A DNA stretch of 64,000 nt from Siphonodentalium dalli (Eukaryota > Mollusca > Scaphopoda > Gadilida > Siphonodentaliidae): assembly GCA_032622095.1 (NCBI GenBank), contig CP136069.1:36494194-36558193 (forward strand), written 5' to 3'. How positions within the stretch are numbered: the stretch's first letter is position 1; each line of letters opens with the position of its first letter. Of the stretch, positions 1-12,089 are shown piece by piece. The notes under the pieces are model-generated. The model did no database searches, was not told where the DNA came from, and was given only the letters and a program-made list of their open reading frames with translations. A program made the translations under genes and the position numbers.

Positions 1-419
1 AATCGCAAAAGAGCTCTAGTTTTCGAGATACCCCTACCCACTGTTGAAAAAGTTAAAACCAACTTTTATCGAAGAAGAAATATATATTGTTCACGAAAAT
101 GATAGCGAAAATAACGGAATCGGTGGTGGCTATTGTCAAATCGACGATTAACGATACCCACCAGTGATTATTTTCAGAAATTAACGATGTTGGTAAAGCG
201 AACTCTGTGGCTAAACCCTGACTTATTTTGCTGACATTGTTGGCGCTGGAATTACTGCATCATATCATATATCTACTTGATATGAAAAAAGGGTTGGTTA
301 TTTTGGATTTTCTTGACATCTGGAGCCGAAACTTGTATTTTTGTTCAAAACAATCGCTCTTTTTCACAAAAATATTTTGTTTCAAACAAAATCTATAGGG
401 TTTATGGGTACTACAAATT

Positions 420-3010
420 AGCCTTTATATTTTGCCAGCCGCTTGTTGTGAAATGCCACACGATGCAGGCTTTCGGGAACCAAAACATTCATGGTGTGTA
501 TATCCTGATAAAAACTAACATTTGGTCATACCCTCAGTTAATATTGAGAACTTATCATTTCCGCAGGCTGTGTCTTCAAGACTTCAAATAGTGCAGGGCG
601 TCCTCAAAACAGAAGGTTTGTCTGTCTTATTTGCCTGCCACTTTTCGTAAAGTTCTCTTGCTTTTTGGACCCATTCGATCTATATAAACTGTCTGTAAGG
701 GCCTTAACAGATGTGTATTTCCTGACAATACTACCATTTGTCCACACCCTCAGTTAAAATTTGGAGCATATCAAGTCAGTAATGTTCATGTCGTGTTTAA
801 GACTTTAAGTGGGATCCTTAAAATATAGACCATTCGTATTTCTTATTTGCCAGCAGCTTTTTGTGCCCCAGGTTTTGGGGAGATACAAAATCAATTCTTG
901 GTGTGTTCAAGAGTTCAAATGAGTTAAGGGGTCTTCCAAAAACAGTGAGAATTCGCTTCTCGATTGCTAACCGCTTTTCATAAAGTTTCCCATATATAGA
1001 CATTCGGAAACCAACCCATTCATTAACGACGTGTATCTCCTGATATAACTACCATTTATCTACACTCTCAGTTAATATTGGGGGAATATTCTTTCAGTTC
1101 AAGCTGTGTTAAAGACTTTGACTGCGATAGGGAGGCAAAGCGAAGACAATTCAACTTTCGTATTTGTCAACCGCCTTTTTGTAAAGTACTCTGGGATTTC
1201 GTGAACCAAACTACCCATATAAATATTCCCTAATAGCAATATCTTTCTTTCACATTGTCAGTATTTATTCCATGAACAATACAACATAAATTACAACATA
1301 TCAGAATATAACATCATGGACCGGATTCGACATCAAGCGTGTGTGCTTATGTAAGTCGTTTTGGGGAATCAGTTTTTATCCATCCCACCCAGAGAGACAG
1401 CAACTGTCTGATTAATATAATATTGTATCGTACGATATACTATCCTTGATCCAGATATTACTGTCGTTCCATTTAGCCGATTATTACTCTCGCGAAGTGG
1501 GGTGGGTATATGTACGTCAGGTAATGGCATTGTGTAATTGTGTATAGGGCATACAGAACAAATGTTTATAGATAATGATGATGTATCTCTTCCCTATGTT
1601 TCCTGTATAGATTCAGAGATGTACATGTAGAATAATACTTCATGTCGTAAAGGCGTCCAACATATTTCTGTCCACTTCTTTTCATTAACGTGTTACTATA
1701 TATGGTATATATATTAAATACATATATAAGTGAGATATAAGAGGGTATTTTGAGTCTATTTTTAAAGGAAATAATAATAACGCATCATGTTCGAAATGTT
1801 GCTGACAATGTTGATGGAAAGAGATAGATCATCAGTAATGGTAATGGTAATACGGTATACGTCTAATAGGACAGAAATGAGCTTAGGGTAGTAAATTGGG
1901 TTATGTCAGATATGGTTTATGGGTTTTATAATGAGTTTTTAGTGTTTTAAAATGACTCGGTGACCTCGTACCAATGGACTGTACGGCATTGATACTCTCG
2001 TGAGTTATTTCATTCGTTCGTTTAAGTATGACAGTATTAGATCATGTAGCATGGCGATGTACAAACTTAGTTGGCGAAACGCTTTATCCTTGAGATGTAT
2101 TTCTGTAAAAAATTTGCGTTGGTTGTATGTGTTAATTCGGAGAATCCATAAAGAAGCTTATGCGTTGTCAGGTTGCATATATCATTTAATGACTGGAGAC
2201 GTGAGTTTCTTTCAGATGTATATATATATCGCAATTCATTAGGTAATGGTCGTTGTCCTCGATTTGTCCGCATAAACAGTATGGGTGTTCGGCAATGAAA
2301 TTTGTGTATTGGTGGTAATTTAAATATATATTCAGTGCACGGTGTGTCCGAGAGTTTAAATGGGGTAAGGGGTCCCATAAAACAAAACATATTCGCCTTC
2401 GCATATCATTTGCCATCCGCGTTTTGTTAAGTGCCAATGGCTTTCGGGAACCAAGCATCCATAAACATCGTGTATGTCCTGATACCATACTACCCTAGCT
2501 TTGCCCACATCCTCATTCAATATTGAGAACAATCCTTTCCGTTTGTGATGTGCTCAACACTTCAATTGGATAGGGGTCCTCAAAACATAGTAAATTCGTC
2601 TTTCCTATTGATCAGCCACTCTGTGTAAAGCGACACACGCTTACGTGAAACAAGCCACCCATATAAATATATATTTCCTGATTGAACTGTACCTTCCGTT
2701 CACACTCTCAGTTTAAGTCGGTCAATATACAGAACTTATAGATCCAGTTCGTATTGTGTTCAAAATTTTAAATCGGGTAGAGTGTTTTCGAAAAACAAAT
2801 GAATCGTCTTTCCTATGTGACAGGCGTCAGCGTTTTATAAATTGGCGCACTATCTCTGGAACCAACAGATCCATACACATTGTGTATTTCCGCACATAAC
2901 TATCCTTTGTTGTTCACATATTCGCTTAATGTTATCCTTTCAGTTCGTGGTGTGTTCAATACCTAATATGACAGACATTGAATGGTAACACGTATATAGA
3001 CTCATTAGTG
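420..3010. repeat. Degenerate ~200-bp tandem repeat array, interrupted
   Basis: Units recur at about 436, 632, 850, 966, 1156, 2410, 2612 and 2822. Each has a GCCAGCCGCTTTTTGTAAAG-like core, then CTTTCGGGAACCAA, a CCTGATATAACTACC-like stretch and a CCTCAGTTAATATTG-like stretch. Spacing is mostly 190-218 bases, with one short unit. The array is broken from about 1250 to 2340 by unrelated sequence that includes a LINE 3' end. Short frames across it are by-products of the repeat. Confidence 0.6.
1990..2488 (-). pseudogene. Non-LTR retrotransposon C-terminal fragment
   Basis: On the minus strand one frame has a C-x-C-G-x5-D-H-x4-C knuckle (HPYCLCGQIEDNDHYLMNC), typical of the C-terminal region of LINE polymerase proteins. 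A second frame just downstream continues with LLYG followed by a tail ending YISRIKRF, which is the usual end of such proteins. The join needs a frame change, and no RT domain precedes it, so this is a truncated relic lying between blocks of the tandem array. It is a different LINE lineage from the copies at 6-8 kb and 15 kb, whose tails read differently. Confidence 0.6.
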
Positions 3011-3459
3011 TATAATGCACACAAGCATTCGACCTTCCGTGAAGCCTTTTTCTTGTAAAATCCTTCAATACTTCTAATAGTGTACGTGGTCCTCTAAACA
3101 TAGAACAATGTTTGAGCTAACGATTGTCACCTCGTTAGACTTTTGTTCATGAAATATAAAACACAATATCCATTTTCTCTATATTTTGGTCGATTTTGAG
3201 GGACACTAACAATGACTGAGGCTGCAACAGAGGTTTTGTTCTGTTTAAGTTAGTCTATAATATCTGCCGGGTATAACAAATACTTCAGTTCTACAAAGTC
3301 GCTGTATATTAATATAAAATTACATGTTATAAATAAAATGTGTTGTTGCAACTGGGGGTATGGAAGCCGGATGACACACTCGCGTTGTCTACGGATCCGG
3401 TTTTCATCACATGAATCATAATTTGCTCCCATTAGAATAATTTAAAAAAGTGTGTGTAG

Positions 3460-3885
3460 TCGTTATCATAAATATGTATATGTTCGACCAAAACGTGTTC
3501 GAGGAAGTGGTAGCTAAAATCCAGAATCTCGTAAACCGTCCGAACTTTATGTCAAAATCTTCATAAATGTGATCCCCAGATAACTACTGGGCCATATGTA
3601 TTACATAGTTTGTCCCATGTTGTTTATAACACAAATTTTGGTGCAATCAATTAAAAGGTATCGCTGGACCAACCGTTCGGTACACAATTCACATTGGGTC
3701 CCATTAAGATCAATTAGAAAATGTTGTAAAATCGTTATAAAAAATAATAAAATTTTCAACCAACAACGTGTTTGGGGGAGGGATCTCGCAGTATCTCGCA
3801 AACCGTTCAAGCCTTCTGTTAACTTCTTTTTACGTGTGCTTACCAGATAGCTACTACACGATATGATTACATAGTTATACATTAT
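3460..3885. repeat. Diverged ~260-bp tandem duplication
   Basis: Bases ~3460-3620 recur at ~3718-3880. Both have a TCGTTAT-A stretch, a CAACG/AAACGTGTT-G-GG core, a CTCG-AAACCGT-C stretch and an AGATA-CTACT stretch. It lies just inside the right inverted arm of the 1-4235 element. No coding signal is visible. Confidence 0.5.
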
Positions 3886-4235
3886 CGCAGTATCCCTTTG
3901 AATGATAATGTTTGAAAACAAATATTTCTGTGAAAAAAGAGGGATTTTTCAGCAAAAAATAAATGTTTCTATTCCAAATGTCAAGAAATCCAAATTAACC
4001 AACAATTTTTTCTTATCAACTAGAGATATGGTATGATGTAGTAACTTAACATAAACTATGGTGACAAATAAGTTAGGACTTTAGCTGCAGAACTCGCCTT
4101 ACGGAATCGTTAATTTCTTGAAAAAATAGCCACCACCGATTTCGTTATTTTTCACTATCATTTTCGTGAACTATATATATTTCTCCTACGAAACATTTGG
4201 TTTCAACTTGTTCTACCGTGGGTATTGGAACCCGA

Positions 4236-5645
4236 CCACTTTTGGCGATTTGCCGCTGCACTATATTTGAGACAGAGTCCAAATGTGGGCCAGTTAATGT
4301 ACCACTGCACAGCTTATTTAGTAATGTGGGCATTGAACTTCAACATACATGTACACCAGACTCGAACATAGTTTTATGCATTTAAAGCGTACATGGATGT
4401 TTTGTTAAATGCATCATACCCCGATCTAAGAAATCGTTTGACTTCTTAATTGTTAATAATGATAAGGCTGAGCACATGTACAGTTTGGACAGGAATACAG
4501 GTTTGATAGAAATGAATGATTAACTCGAGGGCAAGGCTGAAGTGACTGCGAGGATAGCCATTACACGATCTATGTCAACAAGATAGTTATATAAAGAATG
4601 GAGTTGCTATAAGAATTACTTCATGGCCTAACAAACATGATTTCTGTCTAAAGAGCCATGATAATAATGCTTCTTACGCGTTAAAGATAATGATTGCTGC
4701 GTGAAATTGAACACAAACATAGAACAAAATTATCGAAATCAGATGCTGTTTACATGTACGCAATTACGTTTGAAAGTAGTTTCGGTGGCTAAGGTGAGTT
4801 TCAATTACACAGCTAGTAATATTTTCCAAGGCGCAATACCACAGGTATTTAACGGAGAGTACACAACGAACCCTTACAACTTCCAGAATTAGACCTGTAA
4901 TTACTTTGCCATTTACAATTGATTGTCAAGCGACACACACGCAAACATTGTCGAAAAATTAAAAAAAACGGTTATTTAAACACTTTTGATAATTAATTTG
5001 CTAATGGCAGATATGGACAGACAAGAATTTGAAAATGGATATACACTGTTTTGAGTAAAATCACACGACGATAATGTAACGTCTGTAAACAAGGGTCTGG
5101 TACAGCTGGTGTGAAATTCGCAGAAGCCTTACCGGAAGCTGTAGTTATCATACTGTATGGCACTTTCCCGTTCCGTTTGTCTATATATAAAGATATACAT
5201 GTATGTATGCCTTGTTAGTTCATATGTATGTTTATATCTATGTATATATTTGTATGAATAAATACTTTTGAATTTATAAAACTGTTAAGTGTTATTGATT
5301 ATGGGGGAACACGCTTGAAAAAAGGAGGACATTATGGCAGAAAAAACGTTGAAGTAGCAACAGCCAATAGCATCCCCTGAGTCACTGCAGCACATTGTTT
5401 GAATTCGATTAGGTTCATTGCATGTCGTCTGCTATATTATTTTATGAAGATTTCAGGGAAATTCCCCTGGACTATGGTTGTGTACACAATAATACACGTA
5501 GAAACATCATTGAGTGAAGATGCGTCGCTGCTAATACCTTATCGATCTCTGACTCAGAACGAGTGGTCGGGTTAATCGGAAATGCACAGGTGATGCAACA
5601 CAGTCAACCCCCCAGTCTGACTCATTTATCGTAAAACCCCATACC
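4236..5645. other. No recognisable feature
   Basis: AT-rich sequence with only short frames that lack recognisable domains. A mixed TATA/GTAT simple-sequence patch occurs at about 5175-5270. Confidence 0.6.
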
Positions 5646-5647
5646 TT

Positions 5648-5828
5648 ATTAGGCAGAAGTGTTGGGCAAACGTATAAGGGCCCCTATCATACTAGAAAGA
5701 AGTGCGACAGCGGATAGCCTTACATATATAAGGAAATGGGACTATACTGTATTGGGCAGAAGTGCGGCAGCGGATGCCTTTACATGGATACAGACATGGG
5801 ACTATACTGTATTAGGCAGAAGCACAGG
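5648..5828 (+). repeat. 60-bp tandem repeat, two full and two partial units
   Basis: The blocks 5701-5760 and 5761-5820 are near-identical 60-mers built on GGCAGAAGTGCGGCAGCGGA and ending in GGGACTATACTGTATT. Partial units lie at 5650-5700 and after 5820. The period is 20 codons, and a plus-strand frame (5659-5919) stays open across it with repeating LGRSAAADAFTWIQTWDYTV-like units. No family is recognised. Because 60 is divisible by three, openness alone is weak evidence for coding. Confidence 0.75.
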
Positions 5829-6044
5829 GACTGAAACATCATTCCTTTTAATTATCCCTAACTTATTAGGCAAAAGTGCCGGGGAGATACATGAGTCACG
5901 TGAGATTCGTGACACATGACCTGTCAATAAAAAGGGGCGGATTATCTGGGGCTATGCATACGACCTTATTATCACACACTACCAACATGTTACCTAACTA
6001 GTAGCTGGCTCCATCAATAATTTCAAATCCAATTTAAATGACAA

Positions 6045-8110
6045 TTGGACAAACTATTTATATACATTGGATTTGATTTGAACATATTTATTGTAACACA
6101 CAATATACAATATATATTACACAGATGATATATCATAATGATGATATGTGTGTGGGCACAGAGGATAGGAAAACACGTTGCCGAACTTACCGGAGCTCCT
6201 CTCCCCTGGCATTCAATTGCTAATAAATATAAGTATCGGAGATGGTTTTTAATGCAGGTGTATTGTAGAAGTGGCCGTATAAGTGTGGCTGTTGTAGTGG
6301 CTATGGTCTCGCAGATTGGAGAAAGAGAAACTATAACTAGAGAGAATTATGATAACTATGAGAGAAATGATTGTACAGGCGCACATTCAGCTTTTCACTG
6401 TAGTGTTGTACACCAAACAGGATATCTTTTTCGGAGACAATGGTCACGTTAAGTTCATCCAAACGAGCCCACATCATATTTCTTGATTATGCGTACATAT
6501 GACAACTGAATAAAAATGGTTTGCGTCTTCACATGAATTTCCACAAGTACATGTACAGTTTGGATGAGCTGAGATGTAGTTTTCATATTTATCAAAGTTT
6601 AAGTCACTACAGTTATTTCTAAGTCTACAGTGCAAAATGTTTAATATCGTTTGACCTGTATTATAATATGTTGGGGGTTTCAAAGACAGTTCTTTATTAC
6701 CGAATGTTCTATACATGCTACTTATGATTTCGTCTTTAGTTGGTTCTGATGAGGGGTCATCAACTTCTTTTTTTGTCGGTAGTGGTTTTGCATGATAGAT
6801 TCCTTTCAGCGATCATGGATGGGACGAAACTCGATTTAAAGTGGGTCGTGTTCTTAAAGTAGTTTATGTACAGCAAAGGATTTCTAGTGGGGTATCGATA
6901 CGTTTAGGCGACGGTAACTGGTAATAGATTGGTGAGGTAGGAAGGAACATGATTAGTAATTATTTTGTTCCAAGTGTGCAGTTTATGGAGGTTTCGTCTT
7001 TCGCTAAGTGGATGCCATCCGAGTTCAAATATGACTCATTCATCTGATACCGAACGTGTGAGACCACTTACTATTCTACCAGCGTCGGTATATATGCAGT
7101 CGAGATTCTGGAAGAGGCAATCTGGTGTATTATCCAAAACAAAGTCTCCGTACTCCATTATAGGAAGTACGTAAGTTTTGAACATAATCTCGAGGGTTTG
7201 TCTATTTACATGACATTTTATTCTTCTCAGCTGTGACAGTCTGGTTGCCACTCGACAACAAATGTCATGTATATGGGTGTCACAATGAAGGTTCGATATA
7301 TAGATGCTCCAAGATGTTTATGACAGTCAACGTGCTCTATTTCGTTATCATCTAGTTATCATCCAAAGAATCTGACGAGGGAATGAGTGAGAACACCATA
7401 TATTTTGTTGTGTATTCATTGAATGTAAACAACCATTGTTTCGACCAAGAATAGAGCCCTAAGGGACTCTTGCCAGTATACTACGATACTCAGAGAAAGA
7501 TTTGCCCAATAGAACGCGTTGTGATATGTTGCAGAGACAGCTATTCAACACACGGTGGATATTTCCGGCTACTCCGAATTGTTCCAGTTTGAATAACAAC
7601 CACTGTGCCAGACACTCTAAAATGCTTTGAAAATATCGCAACAAAAAATGCCGACTTATTTAACTTCTCATCGCGGGTGTGGTATATCTCAAGTAACTGG
7701 AAGGTTGTGCTATATCCAGGAACAAACCCTGGTTCGTGTTGATGCAGTATGTCATTATTTGAAAAATGGACCGTCAAGTGTTTCACTACAATTTTCTCTA
7801 GTGTCTTGCTGAGGCACGGGAGTAAGAATATTGGGCGGTTGTTTCTGCAGCTCGATTTTCCATTGTTCTTGTATATAGGGATAACATTTGCGAGCTTCCA
7901 CTGTGCTGGGAATGCACACAGTTCAAAAGTTTATTTTTCTTCAAATAAATATATAAGGGGTGGCGATGGCTGGGCTTGTGTATTGGATCATTTTAACTAA
8001 TTCCATCGTGGCCAGTCCAGATGCTTTATCGTCAAGGTCTGAATTTGAGATAAACGCACCGTTGACCATTGTCGCTTTGGTGTGGTCATCAAAATTATTA
8101 CTAAATTTTC
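6045..8110 (-). pseudogene. Decayed non-LTR retrotransposon (Jockey/CR1/I-like), RT to 3' end
   Basis: This runs on the minus strand from high to low coordinates. The N-terminal RT region (about 7930-7790) reads WKLANVIPIYK and then LSKTLEKIV. It continues at 7786-7541 with FSNNDILHQHEPGFVPGYST and on to 7459 with VLLGKSFSEYRSILA. The RT thumb follows at 7251-7036 (TLEIMFKTYVLPIMEYGD), then the C-terminal Cys-rich end at 6716-6474 (CSDLNFDKYENYISAHP, CEDANHF). Several frameshifts and stops separate these pieces. The 3' tail (6045-6240) is shared with the copy at 14975-15160 and has AATAAATATGTTCAAATC in minus orientation. The reverse-transcriptase assignment is firm; the exact clade is not. 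Confidence 0.85.
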
Positions 8111-8440
8111 TTTGTCATTAATTAGAAAATTGTCGAGGTAACTATGGTTGGTGATTCAGTGACGTTTCGCAGACTATAAAACAACATAATTTCTCTGATT
8201 TTTGACGAGGGGTCTAATGCGTTTGTGTTAAAGTCACGTAATTGGTTCGCTCACGGTGAATTGTCGTGAAACTTAAATGGAATTTCGCGATGTGTGCTTG
8301 TTCACATACTGCACACATGAACGATTGAAAGCATATTATAGACACGTGTATGGTGATAGTTATTGCAAGTTGGATTATGAGGAGCAGTTAAGGTTTGTTG
8401 GTACAGGTCCATTGGCATATGTCGTGAACATCTTAACGTC
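8111..8440. other. No recognisable feature
   Basis: AT-rich spacer between the LINE relic and a short-period repeat. Degraded LINE sequence may extend a little into it. Confidence 0.5.
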
Positions 8441-8454
8441 TCGTGCAAAATAAT

Positions 8455-9115
8455 ATATGTGGTGGACAAGCTGCAATCTTACATCTGGCACAAACACAAT
8501 CCCCGGAGATTGCAATGGACACCCGTACTACTCACATATTATGGTATCCAAAGCATATGCAGGGCCGCGGTATACCCACTCGCAATCACCAGCAGATCGA
8601 GATGTGCACCAATATAAAAATGTACCATGGTAAACCTTGGTGTTTACCTCTGATAAACCCCTGTACACACATGTTATACCTTGGTTATTTTACACATAGG
8701 TTACATACAGGTTACACCCATGTAAATCCCATATAAAAAGTGATTTATATAGATTTACCCTGGTGTTTTCTATATCTGATAGGCATAAACGCCAGTTTAC
8801 CCGGGTTTTTACCGATATAATTTAGAAAGACGCTGCCACACCCGGGGTGAAATCGTTTTAGTAACAATATCAGTACAGGATGTTATAGAATATATAAATT
8901 TATATAGTGTTATAGACATGTAGTTGCAACAACAACATACCCGCATCCAAACCGAGTGTAGACACCCGGGTTATAACGGGTATTTCGACCCAGGTTATCC
9001 CAAGTATTTACACCCAGGTATTTACACCAGGGTTCATCCAGGTATTTACACAAAGGTTTCGCCCAGGTATTTACTCTAGGGTTCACCCGGGTATATGCAA
9101 CTGGGGTATTTTATT
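8455..9115. repeat. Degenerate short-period repeat rich in GGTTTACACCCAGGT-like words
   Basis: Between 8600 and 8830 and again between 8940 and 9110 the words TTTACCC, CCAGGT, ATTTACAC and CCCGGGT recur every ~15-27 bases. A clear run at 9000-9090 has ATTTACACCCAGG / ATTTACACCAGGG / ATTTACACAAAGG. It is a diverged minisatellite with no coding signal. Confidence 0.65.
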
Positions 9116-9400
9116 AAACTGTATAATCTGCTTAACTTGAAGTTTATTATTACTGTATGACAATACACTACCCAAAAATGAGGCAATACCATATGTTATC
9201 TAACAGCCTAGCTATAAGTGAACATTAAGCTGGCAAACATACAATGTTCAGGGCCATTACTTAATAAAGGAATACTAAATAATACATAATTTAAGATATT
9301 TCTAGTTATCAGTAAGAGTTATTCTCTAAGTGATTCTTATTATTTCAAATAAACGATTGCATATACTATAGTAGACCATATATTAACAGGGAAAATATTA
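9116..9400. other. No recognisable feature
   Basis: AT-rich spacer next to the 3' side of the DIRS element. I could not find a terminal repeat that fixes the element's boundary here. Confidence 0.5.
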
Positions 9401-9515
9401 GTGAATACTATTATTGTTTCAAAATTCGTTTCGTTTCTGCAGCCAAATTACAATCCTAACTTTTAGTTAACTGTTTCTTCGAAGAAAGCGCGGAAAATTC
9501 CTTGCGGTGTTTGTG

Positions 9516-10434
9516 TTAGTTATGTCGCGAATCAACACGGATTGACAGAAGGAAATGGTGTATTGGCCACAAAACGGATAAACTGTATGTTACTACGCAC
9601 AGTCGTCGGTCAGCGGGGTATGTTAGAAATATCAGCATAGGTTGAGATTTCCCTGACCGAGACTGCTTTAATAGGTTGTCCATATGAAAGATATATGATG
9701 CTCCCTGTACTTCCATGGCATCAATAGTCATTAAATGAATACTTTGACATCTTTGTCCAGAAACTAACATACACAACGCCAGTACTTTCAGTGTCAGCTG
9801 TTTTAAACTTAAACATTTTGCTGGAGACAACCGTCTCAAAAAAATTAACATAATATTCACATCCCAGATTTCTTTGTATTAGAAAAACTAGGTCGTCTTA
9901 TAAACACATTTCTACCACTGCTGAGAGTGCGGATCGAGCTGAATTGATCGCACTATAGTGAAGTCCTTCGTCGAACAAGGAAACCAAAAAATCCAGAATT
10001 GTGCCTATGTGCACTTGAAAGGGATCCAACGCCCGTTGTCTGTTATATCGGAGCCACTTATCCAGATAAACGTTATACTGTTTTCCGATTTTCGACATGA
10101 CTGTGATGATATCGCTAGCTTTCTGTGAAATGCCTTTACATCTGAGTCTCCCCCAAACAGCAGACATGTCATCAAACGAAGTTGTGGCGCCAACGGATAC
10201 GTCTCGTTTTGGAAGCTCTATCATCTTCTTCATCGGTAGAGGAACAGGAAGGTCGATGAGCATTGAACATAACTTCGGAAACCATCTTTGTGTCCTCCAA
10301 ACGGGCGGTGCAGTTAAGAGCACTCTGGTGGCATCTGCCTGGCCTTGCTCAACACATTGATCATAATGCTGAAAGGAGGAAAAGCATAAATATATTTTCC
10401 CTCCAATGACATTGAACAAACATCTACTGACCAT
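9516..10434 (-). pseudogene. DIRS tyrosine recombinase remnant
   Basis: The N-terminal part (10434-9898) is open for 178 codons. It shows the helical SAM-like core-binding region typical of these integrases (KASDIITVMSKIGKQYNVYL; ILDFLVSLFDEGLHYSAINS). A frameshifted continuation (9860-9516) has LTLKVLALCMLVSGQRCQSI, where the Arg of GQR aligns with the first catalytic Arg of tyrosine recombinases. SLLKQSR-like and YPADRRLCVV motifs follow. I cannot locate an intact H-x-x-R...Y set, so the protein is inactive as written. The domain identity is well supported. Confidence 0.75.
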
Positions 10435-10729
10435 GCATATGGATCAGGTTGCCAGGTCGCATATGGCTTAAATTGAAAATTCAATCGTGAGGCAAACATA
10501 TCAATTTGAGGAATCGACCATATGTTTATGATTTCTGAAAAGTGTGACAATAGCTGTCATTCCGTTTTGTCGTCATGCAGTCGACTTTGTTGGTCAGCCT
10601 CCGTATTTACTTTGCCCAGAATATGTGCCGCAGAAAGCCAAATATTTCGTTCAATACACCAATTCCAAATTTGTTGTGTGATGGAATTGCACTGTTTTGA
10701 GTACCACCCATACGATTTAGGTAATCTAC

Positions 10730-11421
10730 TTTATTATATGCTTCCCCATTAAATAGTGGGAAATTGCCGTGGCGTAGAGCGTTATATCCATCGCCCGGAC
10801 CGACTCGATGGATAACACTGACCGACTCGATGGATAACACTGACCGACTCGATGGATAACACAATAGTATTACTTTTTCGGAGATTACTTCCGGTTTATA
10901 GCGGCGAATCACATTAAGTTTCAAAGCGTATCAATAACAGCCGGACTATTGTTTTAATTATTGATTTTCACGGTTCATAAACTGTTATTTAATTGTTGTA
11001 ATGTTAACTCATTTGTTTTAATATATTCTTATCACTAAATTATGTATACATTAATTTTCTCGCATCGTTTCAGAATAAAACAATGGGGACTATTTCTTAT
11101 GGCGGCTATGCTCGATATTTGTCATTCGGTGGTGAGCAAATCAATTGATGGAATGTAAACAAAATGCAAATGTCGAAGCTTTCTAACAATTTGAAGTGAA
11201 CTGTAGGACAAAATTAGCAGTTTTGGTGCGGTTTATAGCGCATATAATAAAAAGAAAACCTACGGGTTTTTGGTTGAATACCCGGATTATCTCATTCGTG
11301 GGTGCAAGGAAGTACAGAATTTCCACTCGCGGCTTGCAGCCGCTCGTGGAAATTCTGTACTTCCTTGCACCCACTCATGAGATAATTCGGGTATTCAACC
11401 AAAACTCGTAGGTATTCTCTA
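10730..11421. mobile_element. ~690-bp insertion inside the DIRS RNase H, carrying a 156-bp palindrome
   Basis: This segment interrupts two normally adjacent RNase H motifs. TATGC occurs at both edges (10737 and 11420) and may be a target duplication. It contains a 22-bp tandem repeat (10801-10863, about three units of CGACTCGATGGATAACACTGAC) and a long near-perfect inverted repeat at 11258-11413. No transposase frame is visible. Confidence 0.65.
11258..11413. repeat. 156-bp near-perfect palindrome
   Basis: Two ~77-bp arms meet near 11337. The left arm runs from ACCTACGGG through GGTTGAATACCC and GGGTGCAAGGAAGTACAGAA; the right arm is its reverse complement with only scattered differences. 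Both strands therefore show nearly the same short frame (core RKYRIST...ILYFLAPT). That is a palindrome effect, not evidence of a gene. Confidence 0.9.
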
Positions 11422-12089
11422 TGCAGTTGTGTTATCTATTTGAATATGTATATGGCTGTCATGTTCAAATTAGCAGAGTTCTTTCGTCCCTTGGAAAGCA
11501 GCTTGTAAATCAATTAATATGCTGTGTTATTTCATCTGACGTCCAACGTCCTGGTGTGGAAATTCAACCATTAAGTGTACAACCATAACCTGTTCCAGAT
11601 GCATCTGATTGCATTACCAATGACGGCTGGGCCTGGCAGATCTGTCTTGTATTTGAGTCGGCATTTACCAGGCACCAATTCAATTCAGCCTTTGTGGAAT
11701 GGGATACATGCATAAAAACATCAGAATTATCTCTTGCCATTATCAGAGCCTGATTCCTCTCAATTTCAAGAATACGGTAGTGTAAAGTCTGGAGTACATA
11801 CCCACATATAAACAATAGTGGGTCTGACGACCTTTCGTTCAGTTTTCATTTCCCAAACCCGGGATTCCTTGTATTTACCGCCAATCAAAACTTACTCTAA
11901 GAAATGTGTGCTCCAATAAAAAACTATTAACATGTCACGTGCTCTTGGTGTGGAAATTCCAAAGGTGTGGCTAAAGGTTGTTAAACATAGTATCCATTTC
12001 GTCATGTTATACCGGAAGAGAGAAATAATTTGTTCTAAGTCCAAGAAATCCACATAATTTTTTTTATAATTTCAAGCAGATCTGTCTTT

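Larger units (their letters stand above)
1..4235. mobile_element. Element with ~390-bp terminal inverted repeats, left end cut by the window
   Basis: Bases ~40-420 and ~3840-4230 are diverged inverted copies of each other. Shared landmarks read in opposite directions: the tract GTTCACGAAAATGATAG (near 94 and 4155), CGGTGGTGGCTATT, and a block around TTCTTGACAT. Between these arms lie ~200-bp tandem repeats, a LINE tail and a ~260-bp duplication. No transposase frame is visible, so this looks like a non-autonomous foldback-type element. An alternative is two separate copies of one repeat that inserted in opposite orientation. The left outer boundary may lie outside the window. Confidence 0.5.
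10600..11815 (-). pseudogene. DIRS RNase H remnant split by an insertion
   Basis: The upstream part (11815-11422) includes MQSDASGTGYGCTLNG, carrying the first catalytic Asp of the RNase H fold, then ISTPGRWTSDE and IDNTTA. The following part (10729 downward) resumes with VDYLNRMGGTQ. In relatives the IDNTTA and Y-I/L-N-x-MGGT motifs are adjacent, so the ~690 bases between are an insertion. One internal stop follows the GCTLNG motif, and frameshifts occur near 11520. A further conserved piece, PQIDMFASRLNFQF then PDPYAWSVD, lies at 10550-10380 and leads into the recombinase. Confidence 0.75.

Noticed and set aside
11183-11411. Nearly identical short proteins on both strands
   Set aside because: They are produced by the 156-bp palindrome, so both strands necessarily give similar frames.
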